Origin: JBJSXJ01 sp044235425
Lineage (GTDB): Bacteria > Planctomycetota > Planctomycetia > Pirellulales > Pirellulaceae
DNA: 64,000 nucleotides
Assembly: GCA_044235425.1 (NCBI GenBank)
Contig: JBIIHW010000025.1
Location: forward strand, 20,493 to 84,492
Direction: 5' to 3'
This document shows, piece after piece, positions 8,664-17,354 of this stretch. The translations under genes and the position numbers were made by a program. The notes under the pieces are model-generated. The model was given only the letters and a program-made list of their open reading frames with translations, did not search any database and was not told the DNA's origin. Numbering within the stretch: position 1 is the stretch's first letter; every line of letters starts with the position of its first letter.

Positions 8664-10598
8664 CTACTTTGCCTTGAGCTCATAGACAGTGAGCTCCTCC
8701 TGGTCACGAAGGAGCAGTTTTCCCTGAGCGACAACGGGATGAGCCCAACTGGGGCGTCCGTGCGACTTGATCTTGAACCGACCATGTTCACGGTACTCCT
8801 CGGGATTCGCTTCGGCGAGCGCCACTTCGTGACTTTCACTCAGCACATACAGCATACCGTCGGCAGCGACGAGCGAACCTTTACCGACACTGCGATGTTG
8901 CCAGGCAATTTTGCCAGTTTTGAAATTCATGCAGATGAGTGGACCACCGCCGTTGCTGTACATGTAGTCGCCAATCTTGACGATCCCGCCGTGGTGACAG
9001 GCCATTTTCTTATCGAAGTAAACTTCTTCGGCCTTCTGATCCGTGCCACCACCTGTGATCCGCGCTAAACCACCTCCCACTCCATAGGAACTGGAGGCAA
9101 ACACGAGGTCATCGTCGACGATCGGCGCACAGCAGTTAGCGGTGCCGTTGGCGGGCGCTTTGTAATTCCAGAGTAGCTTTCCACCTTGCAGCGATACCCC
9201 AAAAACACTTTGATTGCCGAACTGTACGATCTGCCGAGTGCCTGCGATTTCGGCTACCACGGGGCTGGAATAGTGAGCCCCTTCTTGCACTTCCTCCGAT
9301 TGCCAAACTTTGGCTCCAGTCATTTTATTGAGTGCTAGTACGGTGCCCTTTTTCCCACCGGGTGTGACGATGACCAGATCGCCCACGATGAGTGGTGATT
9401 CGGAGTAACCCCAACCAGGCACTCCACCACCAAAATCGTTCGTCAAACTTACATGCCAAATCGTGCTGCCATCACTGGTGTTCATGCACGCGACATCACC
9501 AAAACCGCCTTCCACGTACAGTCGATCGCCATCAATGGTCGGAGTGCCGCGGGGACCGTGTCCCATGTCGTTCCGAAAACCCCCGTAATAGTACCGCACT
9601 TCGGCGATCGTCAGGCGACCGTCACCAGCTGGCTTTTCGCGTAAAAAATAATTCGTAAGCTCTTCTGCCGTCACCAATCCATCACGTCCCGTTTCCGACT
9701 TCTGGAAGTACTGCTCCAGTTCTGCGGCGGTGACAAGATCATCGCCTTTATTCGTGGCGGCATCCCGCAGATCGACTCGACCAAAGAGTCGGTCGAGATC
9801 GTTGCCACGTGCTTCCTGGCGTGTGACTTTTCCGTCTTGATCTTTGTCGGCCAGCTTCATGAGCTCCGCCGCTCGCGCTTTCGCCAGCTGCGCGGCATCG
9901 ACGTTTTTATCTTCCTGATCCGCTCGTTCAAAACGATCGCGCAGCGTGTTGCCCGCTTCGGCATGAGACAGCTTGCCATCTTGATTGGCATCCAGTTTTT
10001 TCAGCAGCGCCGCGGCACGACCTTTCAACCGCGCTTCCGCATCACCGGGTGCGTCTTTGTCGAACTGATTAAAGTTCCAACCAAACTGAGCCAGCGCCTC
10101 GACTTCATCAACCGTTCCGTCCTGATCACGATCAAGCCGCTTGAATTCCCGCTCCACCTTGTCCGAGAGCAATCGAGCGACCGGGGCGGGCTGAGTTGCC
10201 CAGAGACGACGACCAGTTTTCAGGTCGATCGCGATTACATGCTCAATCCCCTCCAGGTCACCCATCGTGTAGATGCGGTTACCTTGAACGGCGAGTGAAG
10301 AGTAGCCGACGCCCACGTCATCTACCTGCCAGACCACGGCAGGACCATCCTTCGGCCATTCTTTCAGCAGATCTTTTTCCAATGCAATGCCGTCGCGATT
10401 GGGACCGCGCCACTGCGGCCAATCGCCAGGTTGAGAGGGCACCTGGGCCCAAAGACTGGTAGAACTAACGAGTAGTCCAGCGAGAGCGGCGAAGAATCGC
10501 TGTCCGCGGTGTGGTCGTCGGTTACCACCTGGCTGGGCTGATGAGGCTGAACGAACGAGCTTTAGGTTTCTTCCAGACGACGGCCGGTAGCGTATCAT
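8664..10598 (-). CDS. PQQ-type beta-propeller protein with inserted EF-hands
   Basis: About 644 residues. A basic N-terminus and hydrophobic signal end near LWAQ. The WPQWRGPNRDG motif then opens a PQQ-like (quinoprotein alcohol dehydrogenase-like) propeller. After the first blades, residues ~150-330 hold Ca-binding loops: DRDQDGTVDEVE, DANQDGKLSHAE and DKDQDGKVTRQE, plus weaker ones. The propeller then resumes with RGTPTIDGDRLYVEGG. Such WRGP propellers are common in planctomycetes and usually lack proven PQQ enzymology. A GTG at 10607 could extend it by three codons. The calcium module within the blades is the notable feature. It is divergent from the kinase gene, with about 140 bases between. 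Confidence 0.85.
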   Translation of the reverse strand: MIRYRPSSGRNLKLVRSASSAQPGGNRRPHRGQRFFAALAGLLVSSTSLWAQVPSQPGDWPQWRGPNRDGIALEKDLLKEWPKDGPAVVWQVDDVGVGYSSLAVQGNRIYTMGDLEGIEHVIAIDLKTGRRLWATQPAPVARLLSDKVEREFKRLDRDQDGTVDEVEALAQFGWNFNQFDKDAPGDAEARLKGRAAALLKKLDANQDGKLSHAEAGNTLRDRFERADQEDKNVDAAQLAKARAAELMKLADKDQDGKVTRQEARGNDLDRLFGRVDLRDAATNKGDDLVTAAELEQYFQKSETGRDGLVTAEELTNYFLREKPAGDGRLTIAEVRYYYGGFRNDMGHGPRGTPTIDGDRLYVEGGFGDVACMNTSDGSTIWHVSLTNDFGGGVPGWGYSESPLIVGDLVIVTPGGKKGTVLALNKMTGAKVWQSEEVQEGAHYSSPVVAEIAGTRQIVQFGNQSVFGVSLQGGKLLWNYKAPANGTANCCAPIVDDDLVFASSSYGVGGGLARITGGGTDQKAEEVYFDKKMACHHGGIVKIGDYMYSNGGGPLICMNFKTGKIAWQHRSVGKGSLVAADGMLYVLSESHEVALAEANPEEYREHGRFKIKSHGRPSWAHPVVAQGKLLLRDQEELTVYELKAK

Positions 10599-10742
10599 GG
10601 TGGGCACCTGAGAGGGTGTTAGGGGAGGGACTGATCGCAGCGTATTGTGCGATGCAGCGGGCAGCGTTGCAAGTTTTCTTGATCGGCTCGTGTCCGGATT
10701 TCGGTGTCAGCCATGACTTACTGTGATAAGGGGAGATAGGGA

Positions 10743-12689
10743 ATGACTGCGGGTCCGCCGCTCGACGAACTGGAATGTCCATCCTGCAGACATCGTTTTT
10801 CGGCGTTGTTGAGCGACGGCGTTGATATTTCGTGTCCTCAGTGCGGCACGGTTGTGGCTTCCGCCAAGGGCACCACCTCGCAGTCGATTCCGCAGGGAAC
10901 TCAGGTCCGCCGCCCGCCGATCATGGAGGCTCCCGAGACTCGCTCATTTCATCCGACTTCCACGAATCGCTCGAACTTCATTGGCAAGATCATTGGCAGG
11001 TATTTGGTCAAGGAAGAGCTGGGGCGCGGTGGATTTGGCATCGTTTTGCTGGCACTCGATACCCAATCGCAACAAGATGTCGCGCTCAAACTTCCCAATG
11101 TGGACGCCTTTAAGGACCACGCCGAGGGAAGCTTGGCGAGTTTCAACCAGAATTTTGTGAGCGAGTCGCGGATTGTCAGCCAACTGCGCCATCCACACAT
11201 TGTCTCGATCTTCGAAATCAATTTTGACGAATCACAAAAATTGCCTTACCTGGTAATGGAATACTTGAGCGGGGGAACGCTGGAGTCCCACACGCTGTCT
11301 GGCAAGCCTCGTCTTGATTGGCAAGCCGCTGTACGCTTCGCGTCGCAGATGGCAGCCGCACTTTCTTACTTGCATCAAGGCAATTACGTCCATCGCGACT
11401 TAAAGCCCAGCAATGTTTTGCTGACAGGAAGTGGCGAAGTCAAAATCGCCGATTTCGGACTGGCACTCCATGAGACCAATCAATTGGATTTAGAGGGCGA
11501 GCATGCCGGTACCGTCCCATATATGTCCCCCGAGCAACTGGATCGTGAAATCCATCTCATCGATGGTCGCTCCGACCAGTGGAGCCTGGGCGTAATCCTG
11601 TACGAGTTGCTGACGCAAAACAAACCGTTTCGGGGCAATCGGCGGCAAGTACTGCAGGCGATCAAAGAGGGACGATTTCGCACCCTGGCCGAGCGGGAAC
11701 CGGGTTTACCGCCAAAACTCGACGAAATCTGCCGCCGCTGTTTGTCCCCAAATCCGCGTGACCGCTACAGCAGCATGGCCGAGCTGCAGCGCGAACTGCA
11801 AACCACACTGAAGAAACCTTGGTGGAAAAGCACCCTCCGGATCGCGATGGCTTCTTCACTACTCCTGCTGGCACTGGCTGCCGGTGCGATCGCCTATGAC
11901 CGTGCTCACTCTCCTGCTCATCATCCTCTCCAGCAGCTCGTTCAACCGGATACAGAGTTGCGACTTCCGCATCGGGGCTACGCCAAGCCTTTTGTCTGGC
12001 CTTACCAGGAATTAGGGCATTCACTGACGGTCGGCAATCCCTTTGCGATCAACGTCAGCGAAAAGAACACGGTACTGGAAACGTCCTCATGGGCCTTATT
12101 AGAACTAGGTCGCGTTACGCCCACCCTCGATCGCCAAAAAAAACCGCAACTACCAAGTACCTGGGCTCTCGAATTCAAACTTCAGCGACGAGCTATCAAT
12201 GGTTATGGCGGAATGTACTTTGCCTGCCGCGAGGATCCCAATCCACCGGCTCGTTATCAAGAACAATCTTCCGCCAAACGCTGGGCTCTGCAATGTATTG
12301 GCATACGCGCAACTCCTACAAGTGTTCCTGAGAGTGGCTCGTTCAGTGACGATCAAGAGCTTGAAGATAATATGATATTCCGCGCGGTGCGAAATATACT
12401 TTATATCCCCGAACCGATCGATGGCGAAACGAAGGGGCCGGTTGAATCGAGTGTCGAAGTACTTAGCAAGGATCCCATCAAGAAAGACTCGGAAGGAATC
12501 TATCATTTCGAGGTCGTGATGACGGGCGGCTTCATCTCCGAAGTCCACTGCAATGGTGTCTCCTTGCCAGAATTAACCGATATTTTGCAGCCCAAGTTTG
12601 ACTGGGCAGCGAATGATGGAACAATAGGCATCTATAATCTGCACCATTCAACGACGGTCCGGGATATCAATATCCGTTTCTCGAAATAA
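10743..12689 (+). CDS. Membrane-anchored serine/threonine protein kinase with zinc ribbon
   Basis: A 648-residue protein. A zinc ribbon (CPSC ... CPQC, about residues 14-35) is followed by a eukaryotic-type kinase domain (about 85-345). The Gly loop is GRGGFG (~94), the catalytic loop HRDLKPSN (~217), the DFG near 237 and the APE-like element MSPEQ. A single membrane helix lies at about 365-382. The C-terminal ~260-residue extracytoplasmic region looks like a LamG/DUF1080-type sensor fold, but I cannot assign it firmly. All catalytic residues are present, so it should be active. The downstream gene lies 34 bases after its stop on the same strand and may be functionally linked. Confidence 0.9.
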   Translation: MTAGPPLDELECPSCRHRFSALLSDGVDISCPQCGTVVASAKGTTSQSIPQGTQVRRPPIMEAPETRSFHPTSTNRSNFIGKIIGRYLVKEELGRGGFGIVLLALDTQSQQDVALKLPNVDAFKDHAEGSLASFNQNFVSESRIVSQLRHPHIVSIFEINFDESQKLPYLVMEYLSGGTLESHTLSGKPRLDWQAAVRFASQMAAALSYLHQGNYVHRDLKPSNVLLTGSGEVKIADFGLALHETNQLDLEGEHAGTVPYMSPEQLDREIHLIDGRSDQWSLGVILYELLTQNKPFRGNRRQVLQAIKEGRFRTLAEREPGLPPKLDEICRRCLSPNPRDRYSSMAELQRELQTTLKKPWWKSTLRIAMASSLLLLALAAGAIAYDRAHSPAHHPLQQLVQPDTELRLPHRGYAKPFVWPYQELGHSLTVGNPFAINVSEKNTVLETSSWALLELGRVTPTLDRQKKPQLPSTWALEFKLQRRAINGYGGMYFACREDPNPPARYQEQSSAKRWALQCIGIRATPTSVPESGSFSDDQELEDNMIFRAVRNILYIPEPIDGETKGPVESSVEVLSKDPIKKDSEGIYHFEVVMTGGFISEVHCNGVSLPELTDILQPKFDWAANDGTIGIYNLHHSTTVRDINIRFSK

Positions 12690-12723
12690 TGTTTTACGTT
12701 TTTTTCTCAATAGGAGCCGGTCG

Positions 12724-13632
12724 ATGGCAATTACAACGGTAGTCCCTTATTATAACGGTACGCATCCACTGAGCCGAGTCAGCTTTTGTTCGGGAGTTCT
12801 CCGATGTAATGGTACCGCCTCAGAACCCGGTTGGACTCTTTCGGCATTACGGCTCGCCGTGCGGTCAGGTTCTACCGCCTTAACCAATGTCGATGCTAGA
12901 CAGGGCACACCACCCAAAACCTTGACTTTACAAAATAATGTTTACACCTGGACTTCGGAGCATTACGGGGTCAACGGCAAAGGGACCGGCTGTCCAACGA
13001 CGGGTATTACTCAGTTCAAGGCTTATGCTCGCTGGGAGAAGTTTGGTGAACCGATCCGAGAGGAGTATCATCCCAACTCCTCGTCCATCAGCTTCACAGC
13101 GACCACTTCCGCGCTGGATGGCAGTGACCCGCTTCCCGACGATGGCGAAGGAGAGGATTTGTTGCAAAAAGTCGTTCGTATTCCTGGTACCAAGGGCACC
13201 ATATTCCCAACGAACCCTGCATTCCTGCTCTATGAGCTGGATGTAAGTCGCGACAGTTCCAATTTCCGCCTGTTATTGCCCAGCGGACAGCCGCTCCGGG
13301 CAGCTCGGATTGAGGTCGCGACACTCGAAGTCAATTGGAGTGCTTTTGGAGATCGTTATCAAACGTTTCGATCGACCCTCGGCAATCTGCAATTTGGGAA
13401 CGAAGTAGACCGCCCGTTTGAAACCGTCTTCACGGGTGCGATCTGTGCACACCAACCACTCAATGCCAGTGGGCGACCACAAATACTGGAGGTAGTCGCC
13501 AGTCAAAATCTCGAGCGGCCTACGGTCGTCGAGCTTGACCCGACCGATGACGTCTACCTCTACCCCAATTTCTATCCCAGTGTGTTGAGGCCGCACCAAG
13601 GCCGGTTGCTCGTCGCCGTTCGGATCGCCTAG
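12724..13632 (+). CDS. Hypothetical protein, likely beta-rich
   Basis: A 302-residue protein that I do not recognise. It has no signal peptide or membrane helix. Composition is Thr/Ser/Pro/Val-rich with many short alternating hydrophobic stretches, suggesting a beta structure. An AGGAG ribosome-binding site lies about eight bases before the ATG. It follows the kinase by 34 bases and is ended by a strong terminator hairpin at 13661-13686, so kinase and this gene probably form one transcription unit. A role as kinase substrate or partner is only a guess from position. Confidence 0.7.
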   Translation: MAITTVVPYYNGTHPLSRVSFCSGVLRCNGTASEPGWTLSALRLAVRSGSTALTNVDARQGTPPKTLTLQNNVYTWTSEHYGVNGKGTGCPTTGITQFKAYARWEKFGEPIREEYHPNSSSISFTATTSALDGSDPLPDDGEGEDLLQKVVRIPGTKGTIFPTNPAFLLYELDVSRDSSNFRLLLPSGQPLRAARIEVATLEVNWSAFGDRYQTFRSTLGNLQFGNEVDRPFETVFTGAICAHQPLNASGRPQILEVVASQNLERPTVVELDPTDDVYLYPNFYPSVLRPHQGRLLVAVRIA

Positions 13633-13660
13633 TAACTGGTCACTCGCCGAGACTACAATT

Positions 13661-13686
13661 AACCCGCTCGGTTTCCGAGCGGGTTT
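13661..13686. terminator. Rho-independent-type terminator hairpin
   Basis: An 11-bp perfect stem, AACCCGCTCGG pairing with CCGAGCGGGTT, separated by a TTT loop. The 3' side runs into a short T/A stretch. It lies 29 bases after the stop of the unknown gene ending at 13632 and before the next gene. It should end transcription of the kinase unit. Confidence 0.75.
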
Positions 13687-13719
13687 AAATTGGTTTTCAG
13701 GTGCTGCGAGTGTAGTTCG

Positions 13720-16023
13720 ATGAGTGTATGTACGAGCGTTGGCCGGGCCGAGATGCGCACCAATGGGGTGTGCGTTCGTGCTGATTATCGTCGCCTAAGG
13801 ATCGTTCTACTCGTTTCCGCGTTCAGCGCGCTGTTGCTAGCGACTTGCAGCGGACAGCAACTCACTCGCGAAATTCAGGCTGCAGAGCCGCTCTTTGCTA
13901 TCGATGGAATGGCGGCACTCTCCCAAGGTGGCTGCAATCAGGGTGCCTGTCACGGGAACCTCCACGGCAAAGGTGGCTTCAAACTGTCTTTGCGGGGTCA
14001 AGATCCACAGATCGATCATGTCACGATCACGCACGAACAAGCAGGTCGACGAATCAATCTACTGGAGCCCGAACAGAGTCTGCTGCTGTTGAAGGCGACT
14101 GGAAAAGTGGCCCACCAGGGCGGCGTGCGGTTCTCGAGTGACAGTCCGGCCTATCAAGCACTGCGAGACTGGATCGCCAGCGGAGCCCGCTTCGTCACTC
14201 CACAAAGCAACCGAATCGTCGCCTTAAACGTAGAACCTGCCGAGGCAATTTTGGTCGAGCCGGTGGACCGCGTGACACTCAAAGTCACAGCGACCGACGC
14301 GCAAGGGCAGCGCCGTGATGTCACGGCACTCACCACCTTCGAGGCCTCTAACCTCATTCCGTTTGTCAACGCCAGCGGCGAAGTGCGGCGGCAGCAGCTG
14401 GGTGAAACCACGATCCTGGCTCGCTTCCTCGATCATCAGGTACCGGTGCGAGTAGCCTTTTTGCCCGCCCGAACCGGCCCGATTCCGCCGCTCGCACGGC
14501 CCCGCACGCCACTCGATCAACCGCTGCACGATCGCTGGGCCGCCCTGCAGACGACACCCAGCTCGCCCGTAGACGATGCCACCTGGCTGCGGCGACTCTA
14601 CCTGGACACCCTCGGCGTCTTGCCAACCGCCGATGAGGCGCGCGAGTTCGTCGCTGACCAAGCCATCGATAAACGCGAACAACTCGTCGACCGAGTTCTG
14701 CATCGTCCCGAATTCACCGCCCAATGGGCACTCAAATGGTGCGATATCCTGCGAGTCGAAGAAAAGGTGCTCGATGTGACCGGCGTGGAAGTTTTTCATC
14801 GCTGGCTCACCGATCGGATTCGCACCGCCACTCCGATCAATCAATTGGTGAGTGAATTACTCACCGCACGCGGCAGCACCTACGAGTTTCCCGCCGCCAA
14901 TTTTTATCGAGCCAATCGAGATGCGGCGACTCGCGGCGAAACCACCGCTCGACTCTTCCTGGGAATCCGCTTGCAGTGCGCCCAATGCCACAACCATCCC
15001 TACGATCGCTGGACGCAGGATGACTATTACTCCTGGGCGGCGCTCTTCGGTCGAGTCGACTATCAGATTCTGTCGAATGACCGCGCTGACAAGCTGGATA
15101 AGAATGAATTCAACGGCGAGCAGGTCGTGGAAGTAAAAGAGGTTGGCGAAGTCAAGAACGCGCGCACGGGTCGCGACGCTGAGCCACGATTGCTAGGCGC
15201 AAATTCGTCAGCAGTTGCCGCCACCAGCGACCGACTCGACGCGCTTTCCAACTGGCTAACAAGTCGTGACAATCGCCTGTTCGCTCAGGCACAAGCCAAC
15301 TTCATCTGGTATCACCTGCTGGGTCGAGGTGTGGTGGAGCCGATTGACGATGTCCGCGCAACGAATCCGCCGTCGGTACCAGGCCTGCTGGAATACCTGG
15401 GCACACAGCTCATCGAACATGATTTTGATCTGCGGTATCTAGTCCGCGAGATTGTTACGAGTGGCACGTATGCACGCTCCGTCGGACCTTCCGATTTGAC
15501 CGATGACGAGGGACTGTTTGCACGAGCGATCGTGCGACGCTGGTCCGCTGAAAAACTACTCGACGCTCAATCCCAAGTACTGGACCAGCCGGCACCGCTA
15601 GCAGGTTATCCCCTGGGACTGCGCGCCGCTCAGGTTCCGGGAGTTAAACGAGTAAAAGATAATCGCAGCGGAGAAGGCGATCGGTTTCTCGCCACCTTCG
15701 GTAAACCCGCTCGACTGCTAGGCTGCGAATGCGAACGCTCCAACGAAACCACTCTCAAACAAGCGTTTTGGTTGCTGAGTGGTCAGGAATTGAATGAGCG
15801 TATCACGGCATCCAGTAACCGGCTCAGTCAATGGGCTCGCAGCACCACAGCAACGGACGATTTGATCGTGGAACTTTACTGGACCGTTTTGACTCGGGAG
15901 CCGACCGACCGCGAGAAAGAAGCGGCGCGGGAGTGGCTGAGCGACAGCGCCGATCGGACAACCGCCTTGCAAGATCTCACCTGGGCACTGCTCAATGCCA
16001 AAGAATTCCTGTTTCGGCATTAA
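13720..16023 (+). CDS. DUF1549/DUF1553 protein with Ig-like domain
   Basis: About 767 residues. A basic N-terminus and hydrophobic signal (VLLVSAFSALLLATCS) suggest export, possibly as a lipoprotein. The N-terminal part has the GGCNQGACHG motif, in which the two cysteines are four residues apart rather than the two of a canonical heme motif. An Ig-like (BIG2-type) segment then spans about residues 170-240. DUF1549 with the motif CAQCHNHPYDRW and DUF1553 follow. The start is uncertain: ATG at 13720 or 13753 are candidates, and the frame also extends to a TTG inside the terminator region. A DUF1501 partner lies 1.3 kb downstream, separated by a metallo-hydrolase gene. Confidence 0.82.
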   Translation: MSVCTSVGRAEMRTNGVCVRADYRRLRIVLLVSAFSALLLATCSGQQLTREIQAAEPLFAIDGMAALSQGGCNQGACHGNLHGKGGFKLSLRGQDPQIDHVTITHEQAGRRINLLEPEQSLLLLKATGKVAHQGGVRFSSDSPAYQALRDWIASGARFVTPQSNRIVALNVEPAEAILVEPVDRVTLKVTATDAQGQRRDVTALTTFEASNLIPFVNASGEVRRQQLGETTILARFLDHQVPVRVAFLPARTGPIPPLARPRTPLDQPLHDRWAALQTTPSSPVDDATWLRRLYLDTLGVLPTADEAREFVADQAIDKREQLVDRVLHRPEFTAQWALKWCDILRVEEKVLDVTGVEVFHRWLTDRIRTATPINQLVSELLTARGSTYEFPAANFYRANRDAATRGETTARLFLGIRLQCAQCHNHPYDRWTQDDYYSWAALFGRVDYQILSNDRADKLDKNEFNGEQVVEVKEVGEVKNARTGRDAEPRLLGANSSAVAATSDRLDALSNWLTSRDNRLFAQAQANFIWYHLLGRGVVEPIDDVRATNPPSVPGLLEYLGTQLIEHDFDLRYLVREIVTSGTYARSVGPSDLTDDEGLFARAIVRRWSAEKLLDAQSQVLDQPAPLAGYPLGLRAAQVPGVKRVKDNRSGEGDRFLATFGKPARLLGCECERSNETTLKQAFWLLSGQELNERITASSNRLSQWARSTTATDDLIVELYWTVLTREPTDREKEAAREWLSDSADRTTALQDLTWALLNAKEFLFRH

Positions 16024-16030
16024 CTCCGCA

Positions 16031-16158
16031 GAGATAAACAGCACCAGAGATAAACAGCACCAGAGATAAACAGCACCAGCGATGAACAGCACCAGCGATG
16101 AACAGCACCAGCGATGAACAGCACCAGCGATGAACAGCACCAGCGATGAACAGCACCA
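16031..16158. repeat. Tandem array of eight 16-bp units
   Basis: Three copies of GAGATAAACAGCACCA are followed by five copies of GCGATGAACAGCACCA, head to tail and exact within each subtype, then a partial ninth. The array fills the gap between the DUF1549 gene and the metallo-hydrolase. It carries no protein-coding signal. The subtype blocks suggest expansion by slippage from a two-variant ancestor. Confidence 0.95.
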
Positions 16159-16222
16159 GCGACTAAATAATGAAGTTAAGTGAAGGCCATATAGTTCATG
16201 AACAGGACCAGGAGGAACTCAG

Positions 16223-17329
16223 ATGATTAGGATCTTCAATCCATTCGCTCGCCGCTCTGCGAGCCGCACTGTTATGACCAGGATCTTGCTCGGGATCCTC
16301 GGACTGGCCTGCAGCGTGGGAGTGATCGGTAGCTTGGCAGTGAATCCTGCCCAGGCCGGCCCCAAAGACAAACGACTCGATATCTACTGGGTTGATGTGG
16401 AAGGTGGAGCCGCGACACTCGTCGTCACCCCGGCTGGTGAGAGCTTGTTGTTTGATGCCGGAAACCCCGGGCGACGAGACTCGGAGCGGATCCTTAAAGT
16501 GGTGACGCAAGTGGCTGGACTGCGACGAGTCGATCATCTGGTGACGACGCATTATCACGGCGATCACTTTGGCGGTGCCGCGGCACTTAGCGCGCTCCTC
16601 CCCATCGGCTCCGTCTATGACAATGGTGAGTTTGAGGGGATGCCGGATCGACCGGATAAGGCCTATCGCGAATTTAAATGTGAGAAGCGAGTGGTGATTA
16701 ATCCGGGTGATCGAATTCCCATGAAGCAATTGGCGGATTCGCCAGAAGTCAAAGTCCACTGCGTGGGCACTCGACAATCGTTTATCACGCCGATCGCTAC
16801 CGCACCGGAGAATTCGCAAATCTGTGCCGACGCGCGGCAAAAGGATCGCGATGGCTCCGACAACGCCAACAGTGTTGTAACGCTGGTGGAATTTGGTGGC
16901 TTTCGCTTCTTCGATGCCGGTGACCTCACCTGGAATCAAGAAGCTCGACTGGTTTGTCCGAAGAATCTCGTGGGTAAAGTGGATGTCTATCAGGTCACCC
17001 ATCACGGGCTGGACGCCAGCAACAACCCGCTCGTTATTCGGTCGCTCGAGCCGCGTGTGGCCATTATGAACAACGGCACGACGAAAGGCTGTTTACCCGA
17101 GGTATTTACCAACCTGAAGCAGACGAAATCGATCGAAGCGATTTATCAGGTACACAAGAATCTGCGCCCGGACGGTGCGACCGCCAACGTGGCGGACGAG
17201 TTTATTGCGAATCAAGAACAGAACTGCCAAGGGAATTTCATTCACCTGTCCGTGGATCCTACCGCGAAGACTTATACCGTCTCGATCCCCGCCACCTCCC
17301 ATCAGCGCACCTATCAAACTCGCCAATAA
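16223..17329 (+). CDS. Exported metallo-beta-lactamase-fold hydrolase
   Basis: A 368-residue protein with an AGGAGG ribosome-binding site nine bases before the ATG. A signal-like hydrophobic segment (about residues 20-42) ends at AQAGP. The MBL core has the metal motif HYHGDHFGG near residue 110 and a DAGD motif near 230, with a later THHG element near 258. It resembles the ComEC/Rec2-related hydrolase branch of the superfamily. The substrate is unknown. It sits between a DUF1549/1553 gene and a DUF1501 gene, all on the plus strand. Confidence 0.82.
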   Translation: MIRIFNPFARRSASRTVMTRILLGILGLACSVGVIGSLAVNPAQAGPKDKRLDIYWVDVEGGAATLVVTPAGESLLFDAGNPGRRDSERILKVVTQVAGLRRVDHLVTTHYHGDHFGGAAALSALLPIGSVYDNGEFEGMPDRPDKAYREFKCEKRVVINPGDRIPMKQLADSPEVKVHCVGTRQSFITPIATAPENSQICADARQKDRDGSDNANSVVTLVEFGGFRFFDAGDLTWNQEARLVCPKNLVGKVDVYQVTHHGLDASNNPLVIRSLEPRVAIMNNGTTKGCLPEVFTNLKQTKSIEAIYQVHKNLRPDGATANVADEFIANQEQNCQGNFIHLSVDPTAKTYTVSIPATSHQRTYQTRQ

Positions 17330-17354
17330 CCGCTCAGACTGGACAGACGATCCA

